NCBI GenBank assembly: GCA_030532035.1
Contig: JAUNLX010000001.1
Coordinates: 104,115-168,114 of the forward strand
Source of the DNA: Clostridia bacterium
GTDB lineage: Bacteria; Bacillota; Clostridia; Oscillospirales; Acutalibacteraceae
Reading direction: 5' to 3'
Length of the DNA: 64,000 nt
In this document: positions 7,752-15,513 of the stretch, piece by piece
How positions within the stretch are numbered: position 1 is the first letter of the stretch
How the letters are laid out: each line of letters starts with the position of its first letter
Notes under the pieces: model-generated
Seen by the model: the letters and a program-made list of their open reading frames with translations, nothing else
Told to the model about the DNA's origin: nothing
The model's database searches: none
Position numbers and translations under genes: made by a program

Positions 7752-8957
7752 TTATTCGCCTTTAGATAAAATTTCTAAGGCTTTTACAATATGTGGGTCC
7801 TCACTGTCTTTCATTAAGCCAAGATTTTCCCTCTGTTTTTCTGTAAGAGGTATCGGATAATCTGGATTTAATCCAGTTTTGTCATAGGATATTCCACTGA
7901 GCGGATAAATATTGGCAACTGAAAGAACGACCGCACTGCCGTCGCTGAAACTAAAGACATCTTGCATGGTTCCGACACCCGCCGTTGTTTCGCCTATTAG
8001 TTCCGCTTTTCCAAACTCTTTTAAATCACAGGCAAAGAGTTCAGCAGGTCCTTTAGTCGTTTGAGATACTAAACATAAAATCGGAAGAGTTATTTGTTCG
8101 GCGTCAGATGGAAAAGTTTTGATAACTTTACCGTCTCTGTCTTTCGCAATTGCAATAGCTTTTGTACCCGAACTTCCCACTGGCACAATTAAATCTAAAG
8201 CAGAGGCAGCATTTTCAATATTTCCCTCTGATGTATTTCTAAGATCTAATATTATTGCAGTAGCTTTTTGTTTTTTTATATTTTTCAGAGTTTCATCTAA
8301 TTGATCTCTCGTATTTCCATAAAAGGCATTTATGTGGATATATGCAATATCTCCAATCATGCGTACATTGACTGTATTTAAGCTAAATCCCATAACTAAA
8401 TTCACAGATATGGTTTTTCCGTCTCTTTTATAAGTAACATCAACAGAGGTAAGTTTTTCTCCATATAATTTCTTTATCAAGTTACTGCTGTTTTTTTCGT
8501 TTACTTCATCTTCTCCAACTTTGATAATTTCGTCACCCAACTTAAGGCCTGCATTTGCTGCAGAAGAATTCTCGGCGACGCCTATTATAGAAAGAACATT
8601 TTTTTCTTTATTGTATTTGCAGGTAAGTCCAGTTCCCGCAACTTTTCCGTCTAATCTGTTTTTATAAATTATATAATCTTCTGCACTCAAATAAAAACTT
8701 GACGGATCTTCAAGTCCACTAACATATCCAGCAGAAAGACCCTCGCTCAACAATCTGCCATCAATTGGTTTATAGTATTTTTTACGGACAAGTTCGTCTA
8801 TATTAGCAACCTGTTTATACATACCGGTTCTGTCCGGTAAATTTTCAATCAATTTATTATATATTCCAACTGATGAGCCCATTGTAATCGCAACAGTAAG
8901 CACAACAACTAAAATCAAAATTGAAATCATCGTTGAAACACTGATTTTTTTCTTCAT
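7752..8957 (-). CDS. S41 (CtpA)-family PDZ protein lacking the catalytic Ser and Lys
   Basis: This 401-residue protein has an N-terminal transmembrane anchor (about 8-30), a PDZ domain (about 100-190) and a C-terminal S41 fold. In active CtpA/Tsp proteases the Ser lies in SASASE and the Lys in TFGKGTVQ. Here the aligned segments read TTKGPAELFA, with Gly303 at the Ser position, and TTAGVGTMQ, with Val328 at the Lys position. The nearby LRNNPGG motif is also altered to LRNTSEGN. The fold is kept and the catalytic dyad is lost, so it is probably a non-proteolytic partner or scaffold. It is the last gene of ftsE-ftsX-hydrolase, 15 bases after the hydrolase stop, so a role in wall hydrolysis at division is likely. 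Confidence 0.85.
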   Translation of the reverse strand: MKKKISVSTMISILILVVVLTVAITMGSSVGIYNKLIENLPDRTGMYKQVANIDELVRKKYYKPIDGRLLSEGLSAGYVSGLEDPSSFYLSAEDYIIYKNRLDGKVAGTGLTCKYNKEKNVLSIIGVAENSSAANAGLKLGDEIIKVGEDEVNEKNSSNLIKKLYGEKLTSVDVTYKRDGKTISVNLVMGFSLNTVNVRMIGDIAYIHINAFYGNTRDQLDETLKNIKKQKATAIILDLRNTSEGNIENAASALDLIVPVGSSGTKAIAIAKDRDGKVIKTFPSDAEQITLPILCLVSQTTKGPAELFACDLKEFGKAELIGETTAGVGTMQDVFSFSDGSAVVLSVANIYPLSGISYDKTGLNPDYPIPLTEKQRENLGLMKDSEDPHIVKALEILSKGE

Positions 8958-8972
8958 ATTAAAGTCCTCTTA

Positions 8973-10226
8973 TCAACCTCTATATTGCATAGGCGGCATA
9001 TAAGGCAAGGGATTTACTCTTTTTTTGTTTATTTTAATTTCTAAATGAAGATGTGGCCCCGTACTATTTCCCGTACTTCCCATTTGACCTAAAATGTCGC
9101 CTTTTTTAACTTTCTGACCTTGAACTACTGAAAGGCTGGACATATGAGCGTAGGTAGTACTTAAACCATCTCCGTTATCTAAAATGACATGGTTTCCCAG
9201 TCCAAAATTACTATAAACTGTTTTGACAACTATTCCATCATGAGCTGCATGAAGATTTGCCCTCTTATTTCCGCAGGTAATATCAAGACCTGTATGGTTA
9301 TCCCACTGACCATATAACTTTCTTCTGCCATAAAGAGAAGTTATATATCTGTCTGTTTCATAAATAGGGCACACCAAATCGCCTACTTTTCCGGAGCCTG
9401 ATGATATTTGCGAATTTATATATGCATCATATTGTCGTCTTTCTCGTTCCATCTGTGCAAGATAAATAGACGCCAAACGCTTGTCATTTGCAATTCTCGA
9501 CATTTCAGCTTTATATGCATTAACTGCTCCGTCAAGTTTTGCTCGCTCAGCGGCAACTTTTTTCTGAGCGGCGACTTCGTCTTGCTTGTCAGCTTCGATT
9601 TTCTTTTTATTATTTTCCAAAACCTTTATTTTAGCTTCTTTTGCCTTTTTGCTCTGCTGAATTTTCAAAATAGCAAATTTAACCTTATTTATAAGTTTCA
9701 TATCATTGTCTGAAACATTTTTCATAAGTTCTATTCTGGTGAGCAATGAAGTCATATTATCGGCAGTTAAAATCACTTCCAGAGTGGAATTTTCGCCTGC
9801 CATATATAAGGCACGAAGTCTTTTTCCAAGTTTTTCTTCATTTTCTTTTATGATTTTTTCCTGATCCGATATTTGGGCATCTAAAGTTTTAATTTCAGAT
9901 TCCAAAGAATCAATTTGTTTTTGATAGGCAGATATTCGAGAATTTAATGCATTGATTTTATCCTGATACATTATAATTATATTGTTCAGTCTATTTGCTT
10001 CTGTAAGTGCTGGTAAAGCAGCTTTCTCAACAGATTGTTTTTCTCTTTCGAGATCAGCCAAATGTTTATCTAAAGTCTTGATTGTGTCATTTATCTCACT
10101 CAAACTCTTTGCCTGCGCTTGCTGTGGATAGGCAAAGGAAAAACAGCCAAACAAGATAACTGTTGTGATAAAAAGAGATATAAAAGATAAAAGTTTTTTA
10201 TTTCTAACAAATTGATTAGTTTTCAT
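8973..10226 (-). CDS. Secreted coiled-coil M23 (LytM) peptidoglycan hydrolase, EnvC/PcsB/CwlO-like in context
   Basis: This protein of about 417 residues has a signal peptide (ending near AQAKS), a long coiled coil (about 40-260) and a C-terminal LytM domain. The zinc ligands are intact: HTGLD, YAHM and GPHLHLEI. It should therefore be an active endopeptidase, unlike EnvC of E. coli. Such coiled-coil hydrolases are held by FtsX and switched by FtsE ATP hydrolysis, and the gene directly follows ftsX. I chose ATG 10226 over GTG 10235 because GAGGGA lies about 10 bases before it. It overlaps the ftsX stop by 11 bp. Confidence 0.92.
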   Translation of the reverse strand: MKTNQFVRNKKLLSFISLFITTVILFGCFSFAYPQQAQAKSLSEINDTIKTLDKHLADLEREKQSVEKAALPALTEANRLNNIIIMYQDKINALNSRISAYQKQIDSLESEIKTLDAQISDQEKIIKENEEKLGKRLRALYMAGENSTLEVILTADNMTSLLTRIELMKNVSDNDMKLINKVKFAILKIQQSKKAKEAKIKVLENNKKKIEADKQDEVAAQKKVAAERAKLDGAVNAYKAEMSRIANDKRLASIYLAQMERERRQYDAYINSQISSGSGKVGDLVCPIYETDRYITSLYGRRKLYGQWDNHTGLDITCGNKRANLHAAHDGIVVKTVYSNFGLGNHVILDNGDGLSTTYAHMSSLSVVQGQKVKKGDILGQMGSTGNSTGPHLHLEIKINKKRVNPLPYMPPMQYRG

Positions 10227-11202
10227 ATAAAACACTTCCCTCTTCTTTCAAATATTTTTTGAGCGAAACCGCACTTCCTACAACACCTGCCATTATTCCT
10301 ATGAACAAGAACAAAATAATTATAGGCGCTATAAAAGGTAAAACTGGTAAAACTGATGTAGAGAACATCAAGAATCCACTTCCAACTGCATTTGTAAATA
10401 TAGCATAAATTCCCATTACAATTAGTGTCGCAATGGCACTTGAAATAATGCCGATGGCAAAACCCTCAACCATAAATGGCCACCGGACAAAGTTATTTGT
10501 AGCTCCAACAGCTTTCATAATGCTTATTTCTCTTCTTCTGCTGTAAATTGCAACTTGTATAGTATTTGAAATTATAAACATCGAAACAGCAAGCAACATC
10601 AATATAATTGCTATACAGATTATCGTAACAGATGTTCTAACTTTAGAGAGCTTTTTCGCCAAATTGCCATTTTCTCTAACATTTATTATATAAGGATAAG
10701 TTTTTATCTTTGCGACAACATCATCAAAATTTTTCATATCTTTTAGTGTTACTTTATAGGCATCAGGCAGCGGATTTTTCTCAAGACCATTTAATACTGC
10801 TGCGTCCTTTCCCAAAGATTCAACTTGTTTTTTGAATGAGATTTCTTTCGGTATGTATTCAACTCTGGAAACCTTGTCTGTAGACTCTAATTTTTGACGA
10901 AGTACATCTTTTTGTTCGGCAGAAGAACCGTCTTGAATAAATACCATAATGACATTTTCAGATTCAATTTTGCCAATCATACTATTAATGTTTGCAAAAA
11001 TTAAAATTGCAAATCCAATCATCATAAGGCAGGAAGCGAGCACTGCAATTGATGCAATAGACATCAGTTTATGTGTAACTAAGCTTTGGAATCCTTGTTT
11101 TGTCAAATATCCGTAATTTCCGGACTCTTTTCTTCCACTCTTTCTTTTTGGAGCTATGGGCTTATCGTCAAAAGCTGCTCCCTTTTTTACTTTTTTGCTC
11201 AT
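10216..11202 (-). CDS. ftsX: Cell-division ABC transporter-like permease FtsX
   Basis: FtsX forms a membrane complex with FtsE that controls peptidoglycan hydrolases outside the cell. The 328-residue protein shows the FtsX layout: a basic cytoplasmic N-terminus (about 1-40), a first transmembrane helix (about 47-70), an extracellular loop to about 190 containing VMVFIQDGSS, then three more helices near 193-217, 242-270 and 285-310, with RRREISIMKAVGATNNFV between them. It starts inside the ftsE stop (ATGA overlap). The N-terminal extension is about 30 residues longer than I would expect. Confidence 0.95.
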   Translation of the reverse strand: MSKKVKKGAAFDDKPIAPKRKSGRKESGNYGYLTKQGFQSLVTHKLMSIASIAVLASCLMMIGFAILIFANINSMIGKIESENVIMVFIQDGSSAEQKDVLRQKLESTDKVSRVEYIPKEISFKKQVESLGKDAAVLNGLEKNPLPDAYKVTLKDMKNFDDVVAKIKTYPYIINVRENGNLAKKLSKVRTSVTIICIAIILMLLAVSMFIISNTIQVAIYSRRREISIMKAVGATNNFVRWPFMVEGFAIGIISSAIATLIVMGIYAIFTNAVGSGFLMFSTSVLPVLPFIAPIIILFLFIGIMAGVVGSAVSLKKYLKEEGSVLYEN

Positions 11203-12089
11203 TTTTCACCGTCCTCAAGATATTTGGAATAATCATTTTCAAGCTCAAAGGTTCCACTCAAAGCTTTGTCAATAATTTTTTTCTTTTCCTCTTTGTTCAT
11301 TTTTTCAATATCTTTATTTACGGGAACTGACGATTTTTTATCTTTTTTATAATTTGACAAGATTTTTTGTCTACAAATTTCCTCGTCGTTTTTCTTTCTA
11401 TATATAATATTGTTATTCTGTGCACCTTTGGGTATATCGGAAACAATTTCCCCATCATCTATGCAAATAAGACGATGATTGTATTTTTTCACAAGTTCAT
11501 GCTCATGAGTAACCATTATGACAGTGGTTCCATTTTCATTTATACGATTGAGCAAATTCACTATATCAATTGACATTTCAGGGTCAATATTTCCCGTCGG
11601 CTCATCTGCAATTATTACATCGGCATTATTTACAAGTGCCCTTGCAAGAGCCGCTCTCTGCTGTTCTCCACCAGAAATTTTTTCAGGCAATTCACGAGCT
11701 TTAGATGACAGTCCAACTAAACTTAAAACATAGGGAACTCTCTTTCTTATCTCATTTTCAGAAGCTCCTATAACTCGCATTGCAAAAGCAACATTGTCAT
11801 ATACACTCATTGTCGGGATAAGTCTAAAGTCTTGAAATACAATGCCCATAGTTCTTCGAAAATATGGAATTTCCTTTTTATCCATATCATTGAGATTAAA
11901 GTCATTTATAGTGATTGAGCCTTTTGTGGGTAATTCTTCACGAAAAATTGTCTTGAGTAAGGTACTCTTTCCAGAACCTGAAGAGCCAACTATAAAGACG
12001 AATTCCCCTCGCTCAATTTTAAAATTCACATTCTTAAGCGCAACCGTTCCATTGGGATAAACCTTTGAAACATTTTTGAATTCTATCAA
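11199..12089 (-). CDS. ftsE: Cell-division ATP-binding protein FtsE with unusual C-terminal tail
   Basis: FtsE is the cytoplasmic ATPase of the FtsEX complex. Walker A is GSSGSGKST (35-43), the signature is SGGEQQR (139-145), Walker B is VIIADE (158-163), and the switch His is H195. The ABC domain ends near residue 221, which is the usual full length of FtsE. Here about 75 further residues follow, rich in Lys, Asp and Asn, ending ENDYSKYLEDGEK. This tail is not part of the standard protein and could bind another division factor. The gene leads ftsE-ftsX-M23-S41 and has two candidate promoters with a WalR-like box. Confidence 0.95.
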   Translation of the reverse strand: MIEFKNVSKVYPNGTVALKNVNFKIERGEFVFIVGSSGSGKSTLLKTIFREELPTKGSITINDFNLNDMDKKEIPYFRRTMGIVFQDFRLIPTMSVYDNVAFAMRVIGASENEIRKRVPYVLSLVGLSSKARELPEKISGGEQQRAALARALVNNADVIIADEPTGNIDPEMSIDIVNLLNRINENGTTVIMVTHEHELVKKYNHRLICIDDGEIVSDIPKGAQNNNIIYRKKNDEEICRQKILSNYKKDKKSSVPVNKDIEKMNKEEKKKIIDKALSGTFELENDYSKYLEDGEK

Positions 12090-12157
12090 AATATATCCTC
12101 CGAATAAACAATGTAAAGTTTTTTATCTTTACGAGAGTTTAAATATCTTTCATATTA

Positions 12158-12186
12158 TTTATAAACTGATATTGCCTTAAAGTCAA
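12158..12186 (-). promoter_or_regulatory. ftsE proximal promoter
   Basis: The minus strand reads TTGACT (12186-12181), a 17-bp spacer and TATAAA (12163-12158), upstream of ftsE at 12089. Confidence 0.7.
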
Positions 12187-12226
12187 GAATATCAATTCAT
12201 ATAAGCTTATATTTCTAATTTATGAC

Positions 12227-12255
12227 ATTATAACACAGCAAATTAAAAATTGTAA
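12227..12255 (-). promoter_or_regulatory. ftsE distal promoter
   Basis: The minus strand reads TTACAA (12255-12250), a 17-bp spacer and TATAAT (12232-12227). Its -35 overlaps the WalR-like box at 12251-12267, which could repress or redirect this start. Confidence 0.55.
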
Positions 12256-12267
12256 CCGTTTTGTAAT
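12251..12267 (+). promoter_or_regulatory. WalR-type box before ftsE
   Basis: The plus strand reads TGTAAC, 5 bases (CGTTT), TGTAAT, an exact fit to TGTWAH-N5-TGTWAH. It lies in reverse orientation to ftsE and overlaps the distal -35. VicR/WalR control of pcsB and cwlO in other Firmicutes makes this location meaningful. Confidence 0.55.
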
Positions 12268-12283
12268 AATATTGATTTTTAAA

Positions 12284-12309
12284 TAAAAAAAGGACGCTCA
12301 GGGCGTCCT
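12284..12309 (-). terminator. Intrinsic terminator after the PucR-type regulator gene
   Basis: The minus strand shows AGGACGC / GCGTCCT with a 5-base loop, followed by a run of T, 10 bases after the stop codon at 12320. Confidence 0.9.
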
Positions 12310-12319
12310 AAATTTATTT

Positions 12320-13405
12320 TTAATATTTTGCCGGTCTGGTATCTAAATATTTTTGTACCATTAAAGCTACTTTGAAAACAATTGCATCGTCAAATTCTCT
12401 CAAATCGAGTCCAGTGAACTTGCGAATTTTTTCCAGTCTATATACCAAGGTATTTCTGTGTACATATAATTTTCTTGAAGTTTCGGAAACATTCAAATTA
12501 TTTTCAAAAAATTTCTGAATGGTTTCGAGTGTTTCATGGTCCATACTTTCAATGGAACCTTTTTTGAAAACTTCTTTCATAAACATTTCGCAAAGCGTTG
12601 TGGGCAACTGATAGATAAGTCGAGCAATACCAAGATTTTCATAGTTTACAATGCTCTTTTCCATATCAAAAACTTTACCAACTTCTAAAGCCACTTGAGC
12701 TTCTCTAAATGAGCCCGCTAAATCTTTAAGAGAACCTACTATTGTTCCGATTCCTATTTGAGAATTTCCGAAGAAATCTGTAGATAGAGAATCACAGATT
12801 GACTGGGCGAGTTTTTCCAACTCTTCGTTAGTAGTATCATCTCTAACTTCTTTAACAACAGCAATATCAGTTTCATTGATGGTAATAATAAAATCTTTAT
12901 TTTTTTCAGGGAATAAATTTTGAATTAAATCATAGGCAGACAAACTTTTCTTCGCGTCAATTCTAACGATCAATACAGCTCTGGGAATTTCAATATCAAA
13001 ATGTAATTCTCTTGCCTTTAAATATATATCCCCGGGCAAGATATTGTCTGTAATTATATTTTTAACAAAATTTCCTCTATCGTATTTCTCGTCGTAGAGT
13101 TGTTTGATATTTCCAAGTGAAACTGCAATGAGCTTCAATATAGCTTCACTTTCATCATTAGCATGTTCAATAAAAACTGCATTTTCAGATTTTTGACCCA
13201 AGCCAAAAGGAAAATACATATCTCCATCTATTACAGTAACTTTATTTGGGACAAAGACTTCAGACACACTTATGTTTTTAATTTCTCCAATTCTTCCGAG
13301 TTCAGTGCAAGCAACAACAGTTGAAGTTTCATCAACTACTCCAATATTCTTATCTGTATACTCTTTCATTTGTTGTAGATAGCCCTGAAAAAGTCTATTC
13401 GACAA
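12320..13405 (-). CDS. PucR/CdaR-family transcriptional regulator
   Basis: This probable DNA-binding regulator of about 361 residues ends in a PucR-type helix-turn-helix (LETIQKFFENNLNVSETSRKL, then YVHRNTLVYRLEKI). The middle, about residues 120-260, resembles the GGDEF-like CdaR domain (PRAVLIVRIDA), and the N-terminal part could be a ligand-sensing domain. The likely start is TTG 13405, because GGGGGAG lies 5 bases before it; the longer frame has no such site. It is a single-gene unit with its own terminator. A 10-bp inverted repeat covers the promoter, suggesting autoregulation. The ligand is not predictable, although sugar diacids and purines are known for relatives. Confidence 0.85.
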   Translation of the reverse strand: MSNRLFQGYLQQMKEYTDKNIGVVDETSTVVACTELGRIGEIKNISVSEVFVPNKVTVIDGDMYFPFGLGQKSENAVFIEHANDESEAILKLIAVSLGNIKQLYDEKYDRGNFVKNIITDNILPGDIYLKARELHFDIEIPRAVLIVRIDAKKSLSAYDLIQNLFPEKNKDFIITINETDIAVVKEVRDDTTNEELEKLAQSICDSLSTDFFGNSQIGIGTIVGSLKDLAGSFREAQVALEVGKVFDMEKSIVNYENLGIARLIYQLPTTLCEMFMKEVFKKGSIESMDHETLETIQKFFENNLNVSETSRKLYVHRNTLVYRLEKIRKFTGLDLREFDDAIVFKVALMVQKYLDTRPAKY

Positions 13406-13422
13406 AGTAACTCCCCCTTTTT

Positions 13423-13458
13423 TGTGTAAAATTACTAATCTTTTATACATTTTACACA
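13423..13458. promoter_or_regulatory. 10-bp inverted repeat in the regulator promoter (putative operator)
   Basis: TGTGTAAAAT (13423-13432) and ATTTTACACA (13449-13458) are exact inverted copies with a 16-base spacer. The spacer contains the -10-like TATAAA on the minus strand. It lies 18 bases upstream of the TTG start and has the form of an operator for the encoded regulator. Confidence 0.5.
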
Positions 13459-13575
13459 TTTTTTCAAAAATATTCAAGACTGTTTGACTAAAATCTAATT
13501 TTAAAAACTTATTGTTTACAATTTATCGATAAAATTATCCGTCAGTTTATACAAACAAAGGCGAAAAATTTTATT

Positions 13576-13613
13576 GAAAAAGAAAAGACCGATTGAAATT
13601 AAATCGATCTTTT
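13576..13613 (-). terminator. Intrinsic terminator after the coiled-coil protein gene
   Basis: The minus strand shows a 12-bp stem AAAAGATCGATT / AATCGGTCTTTT (one U-G pair) followed by CTTTTT, just past the stop codon at 13623. It closes the rsmD-coaD-coiled-coil operon. Confidence 0.85.
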
Positions 13614-13622
13614 TATATAAAT

Positions 13623-14381
13623 TTATTGTTTTTGATTTTTTAAATTTATAGTAAATTTATTGATTCTCTCATATACTGAAGAAATTTCTTTTGCAGAAGT
13701 TCCCAAAACTTCAACAATATAATCAACAGCAGATTTTTTAAAACCATTTGCCCATTTAGTTGCCTCATCTCTTATTTGCTGCGCTTGATTTTGAGTATCC
13801 GTTAACAATTTTGAAGACTCTTGTTTAGCAGAATCAAGAATAAGCTGTGCCTGTATTTTTTGCTCGTCTGCATCTTTTTTTATTTGATTGGCTTCTTCTG
13901 TGGCTTTTTTTAAAATATCCGATGATTTTTTCTCGGCATCTTTTAAAATATTTTCTGATTTAGCAGCCGCTCTTTTAACCGTTTCTTGCTCAGATACAAT
14001 TTGCTCCGATTTTTGTTCGGCTTGTCTTATAATTTTTCTTTCAGTTTCCTCTGCCTTTGCCATAATTTCAGAATAATACTTATCTGCTGCTTTTTTCTTG
14101 TCCTCAAATTCCATATTGGCTTTAGCAGTTAAATCACTTGCGCTCTTGTTTGCCTTTGCAAGCTTGCTTTCAGCGTCAGAATTAGCCCTCTGTAAAATAG
14201 AGCCTCGCTCAGAGACCAAAATTTGAGCTTCTTTGATTTCCTTGGGGAAATTCATTCTCATATTCTCAATTACAGTTAATATATCTTCTGGATTAATTGC
14301 CACTCTTCCAGAAAAAGCTTGTGGCTTACCATTATCAACAATTTCTTCTATTTGATTTATATATTCTTCAAAAACAGACAT
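13623..14381 (-). CDS. Coiled-coil protein (DivIVA/ATPase-subunit-like) following coaD
   Basis: This 252-residue protein is almost entirely helical. A short N-terminal globular part (MSVFEEYINQIEEIVDN..., about 1-50) is followed by about 170 residues of Ala/Lys/Glu/Gln heptads, with repeated AEKKS, KKATEEA and AEQKSEQI units, and a short C-terminal helix. The composition resembles DivIVA-like and V-ATPase E/H-like stalk proteins, and genes with this annotation often follow coaD in Clostridia. A role at the cell pole or division site is inferred, not shown. It starts right after the coaD stop and ends at a terminator. Confidence 0.8.
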   Translation of the reverse strand: MSVFEEYINQIEEIVDNGKPQAFSGRVAINPEDILTVIENMRMNFPKEIKEAQILVSERGSILQRANSDAESKLAKANKSASDLTAKANMEFEDKKKAADKYYSEIMAKAEETERKIIRQAEQKSEQIVSEQETVKRAAAKSENILKDAEKKSSDILKKATEEANQIKKDADEQKIQAQLILDSAKQESSKLLTDTQNQAQQIRDEATKWANGFKKSAVDYIVEVLGTSAKEISSVYERINKFTINLKNQKQ

Positions 14382-14382
14382 T

Positions 14383-14868
14383 TTATTTCCTTCCCAATTT
14401 ATTTAATATATCTTCTTTAATACATTTAGGTACAAAATCGGATATGTCTCCACCAAGACTCGCAATTTGCTTTACCATTGACGAACTCAAGAAGAGATTT
14501 TGTTTGTCGGCGGCAATGAAAATTGTCTCTAATTTAGGATAAAGATCTTTATTAGTAACTGCTTGCTGGAACTCATTTTCAAAATCAGAAACAGCTCTAA
14601 GTCCCTTGACTATTGTATTTATATTGTTCATCTTAGCATAATGTGCCAGTAGTCCGTCGTAGCAATCTACAACAACATTATCCATATCTTTTGTAGATCT
14701 ATTTATGAAATCCATTCTCTCTTGATATGAAAATGCATTTTTATCAATTTTTTGTTGATTTTGCAAGATTAGTACAATAACTCGATCGAACATTTCAGAT
14801 GCTCTCTTTATTACATCTAAATGTCCATTTGTTATCGGGTCAAAGCTTCCAGGACAAATTACAGTCAT
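14383..14868 (-). CDS. coaD: Phosphopantetheine adenylyltransferase
   Basis: CoaD transfers AMP from ATP to 4'-phosphopantetheine, the penultimate step of coenzyme A synthesis. The nucleotidyltransferase signature is at the N-terminus, PGSFDPITNGHLDVI, where the TNGH supplies the HxGH-type histidine. KGLRAVSDFENEFQQA and the C-terminal ISSS-like segment (LFLSSSMVKQIASLGGDIS) are also typical. At 161 residues it has the family length. It sits between rsmD and the coiled-coil gene, the conserved Firmicutes order rsmD-coaD. Confidence 0.97.
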   Translation of the reverse strand: MTVICPGSFDPITNGHLDVIKRASEMFDRVIVLILQNQQKIDKNAFSYQERMDFINRSTKDMDNVVVDCYDGLLAHYAKMNNINTIVKGLRAVSDFENEFQQAVTNKDLYPKLETIFIAADKQNLFLSSSMVKQIASLGGDISDFVPKCIKEDILNKLGRK

Positions 14869-14871
14869 TGT

Positions 14872-15408
14872 CTACCTCTTTTTATATTTTATTATTTTAG
14901 CTTTTCCGTATTTATATGTCTTTATTTTTTCGAGAAATTCAGGTGTTTCTGGTTCATTGTCTATTTTATCGAGTTCACAAAAAATATAGGCATTGTCATT
15001 CAAATTTTGCTCAAGTAAATTGAGTGTTTTTTGTAAAATTCCCTTAGAATAAGGCGGATCAATAAAAACAAGATCAAAAGTTTTATATAATTTTTTCAAA
15101 TAAGAAAGAGCATCTTCTTTTATAACGAGAGCTTTTTCATAATAATTTGCCCTCTTTAGATTTTCTTCTATAACCTTGACTGCTCTATCATTTTTATCAA
15201 TGAATACAGCATTTTTTGCACCTCGGCTCAAAGCCTCTATGCCAAGGGCTCCGCTACCAGCGTATAAATCTAAAACAGTCTTGCCCTCTATTTCAAATTG
15301 AATTGATGAAAAAATACCCTCTTTTGCTCTCGACGAAGTTGGTCTTATATTTTCATCTTCTGGATAGGTTAATTTTATTCCTCCAGATTCTCCGGATATA
15401 ATTCTCAT
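14872..15408 (-). CDS. rsmD: 16S rRNA (guanine966-N2)-methyltransferase
   Basis: RsmD methylates G966 of 16S rRNA with S-adenosylmethionine. The N-terminal MRIISGESGGIKLTYP, the SAM-binding VLDLYAGSGALGIEALSRGA (about residues 44-63) and the catalytic DPPY in VFIDPPYSKG (about 116-125) are all present. Length of 178 residues is normal. It is the first gene of rsmD-coaD-coiled-coil, and the promoter 15433-15461 lies just upstream. Confidence 0.95.
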   Translation of the reverse strand: MRIISGESGGIKLTYPEDENIRPTSSRAKEGIFSSIQFEIEGKTVLDLYAGSGALGIEALSRGAKNAVFIDKNDRAVKVIEENLKRANYYEKALVIKEDALSYLKKLYKTFDLVFIDPPYSKGILQKTLNLLEQNLNDNAYIFCELDKIDNEPETPEFLEKIKTYKYGKAKIIKYKKR

Positions 15409-15432
15409 CTTGCTCTCCTCTTGATTTTTATA

Positions 15433-15461
15433 ATTATCTCATTTTTTTGTAAGCTTTTCAA
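15433..15461 (-). promoter_or_regulatory. Promoter of the rsmD-coaD operon
   Basis: The minus strand reads TTGAAA (15461-15456), a 17-bp spacer and GATAAT (15438-15433), about 25 bp before the rsmD ATG. Confidence 0.72.
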
Positions 15462-15483
15462 GATTTTATATTTTCATTCTATC

Positions 15484-15513
15484 GAGAGATACATTCACTT
15501 TATTTTATCTCTC
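15484..15513 (-). other. 8-bp hairpin spanning the uvrC stop codon
   Basis: GAGAGATA and TATCTCTC pair exactly across a 14-base loop that contains the uvrC stop (15497-15495). No T-run follows, so it may be an mRNA 3'-end stabiliser or a weak terminator. Confidence 0.4.

Noticed and set aside
15409..15497. A frameshift explaining the short uvrC
   Set aside because: None of the three frames after the stop stays open beyond about 12 codons, and 86 bp is too short for the missing domain.
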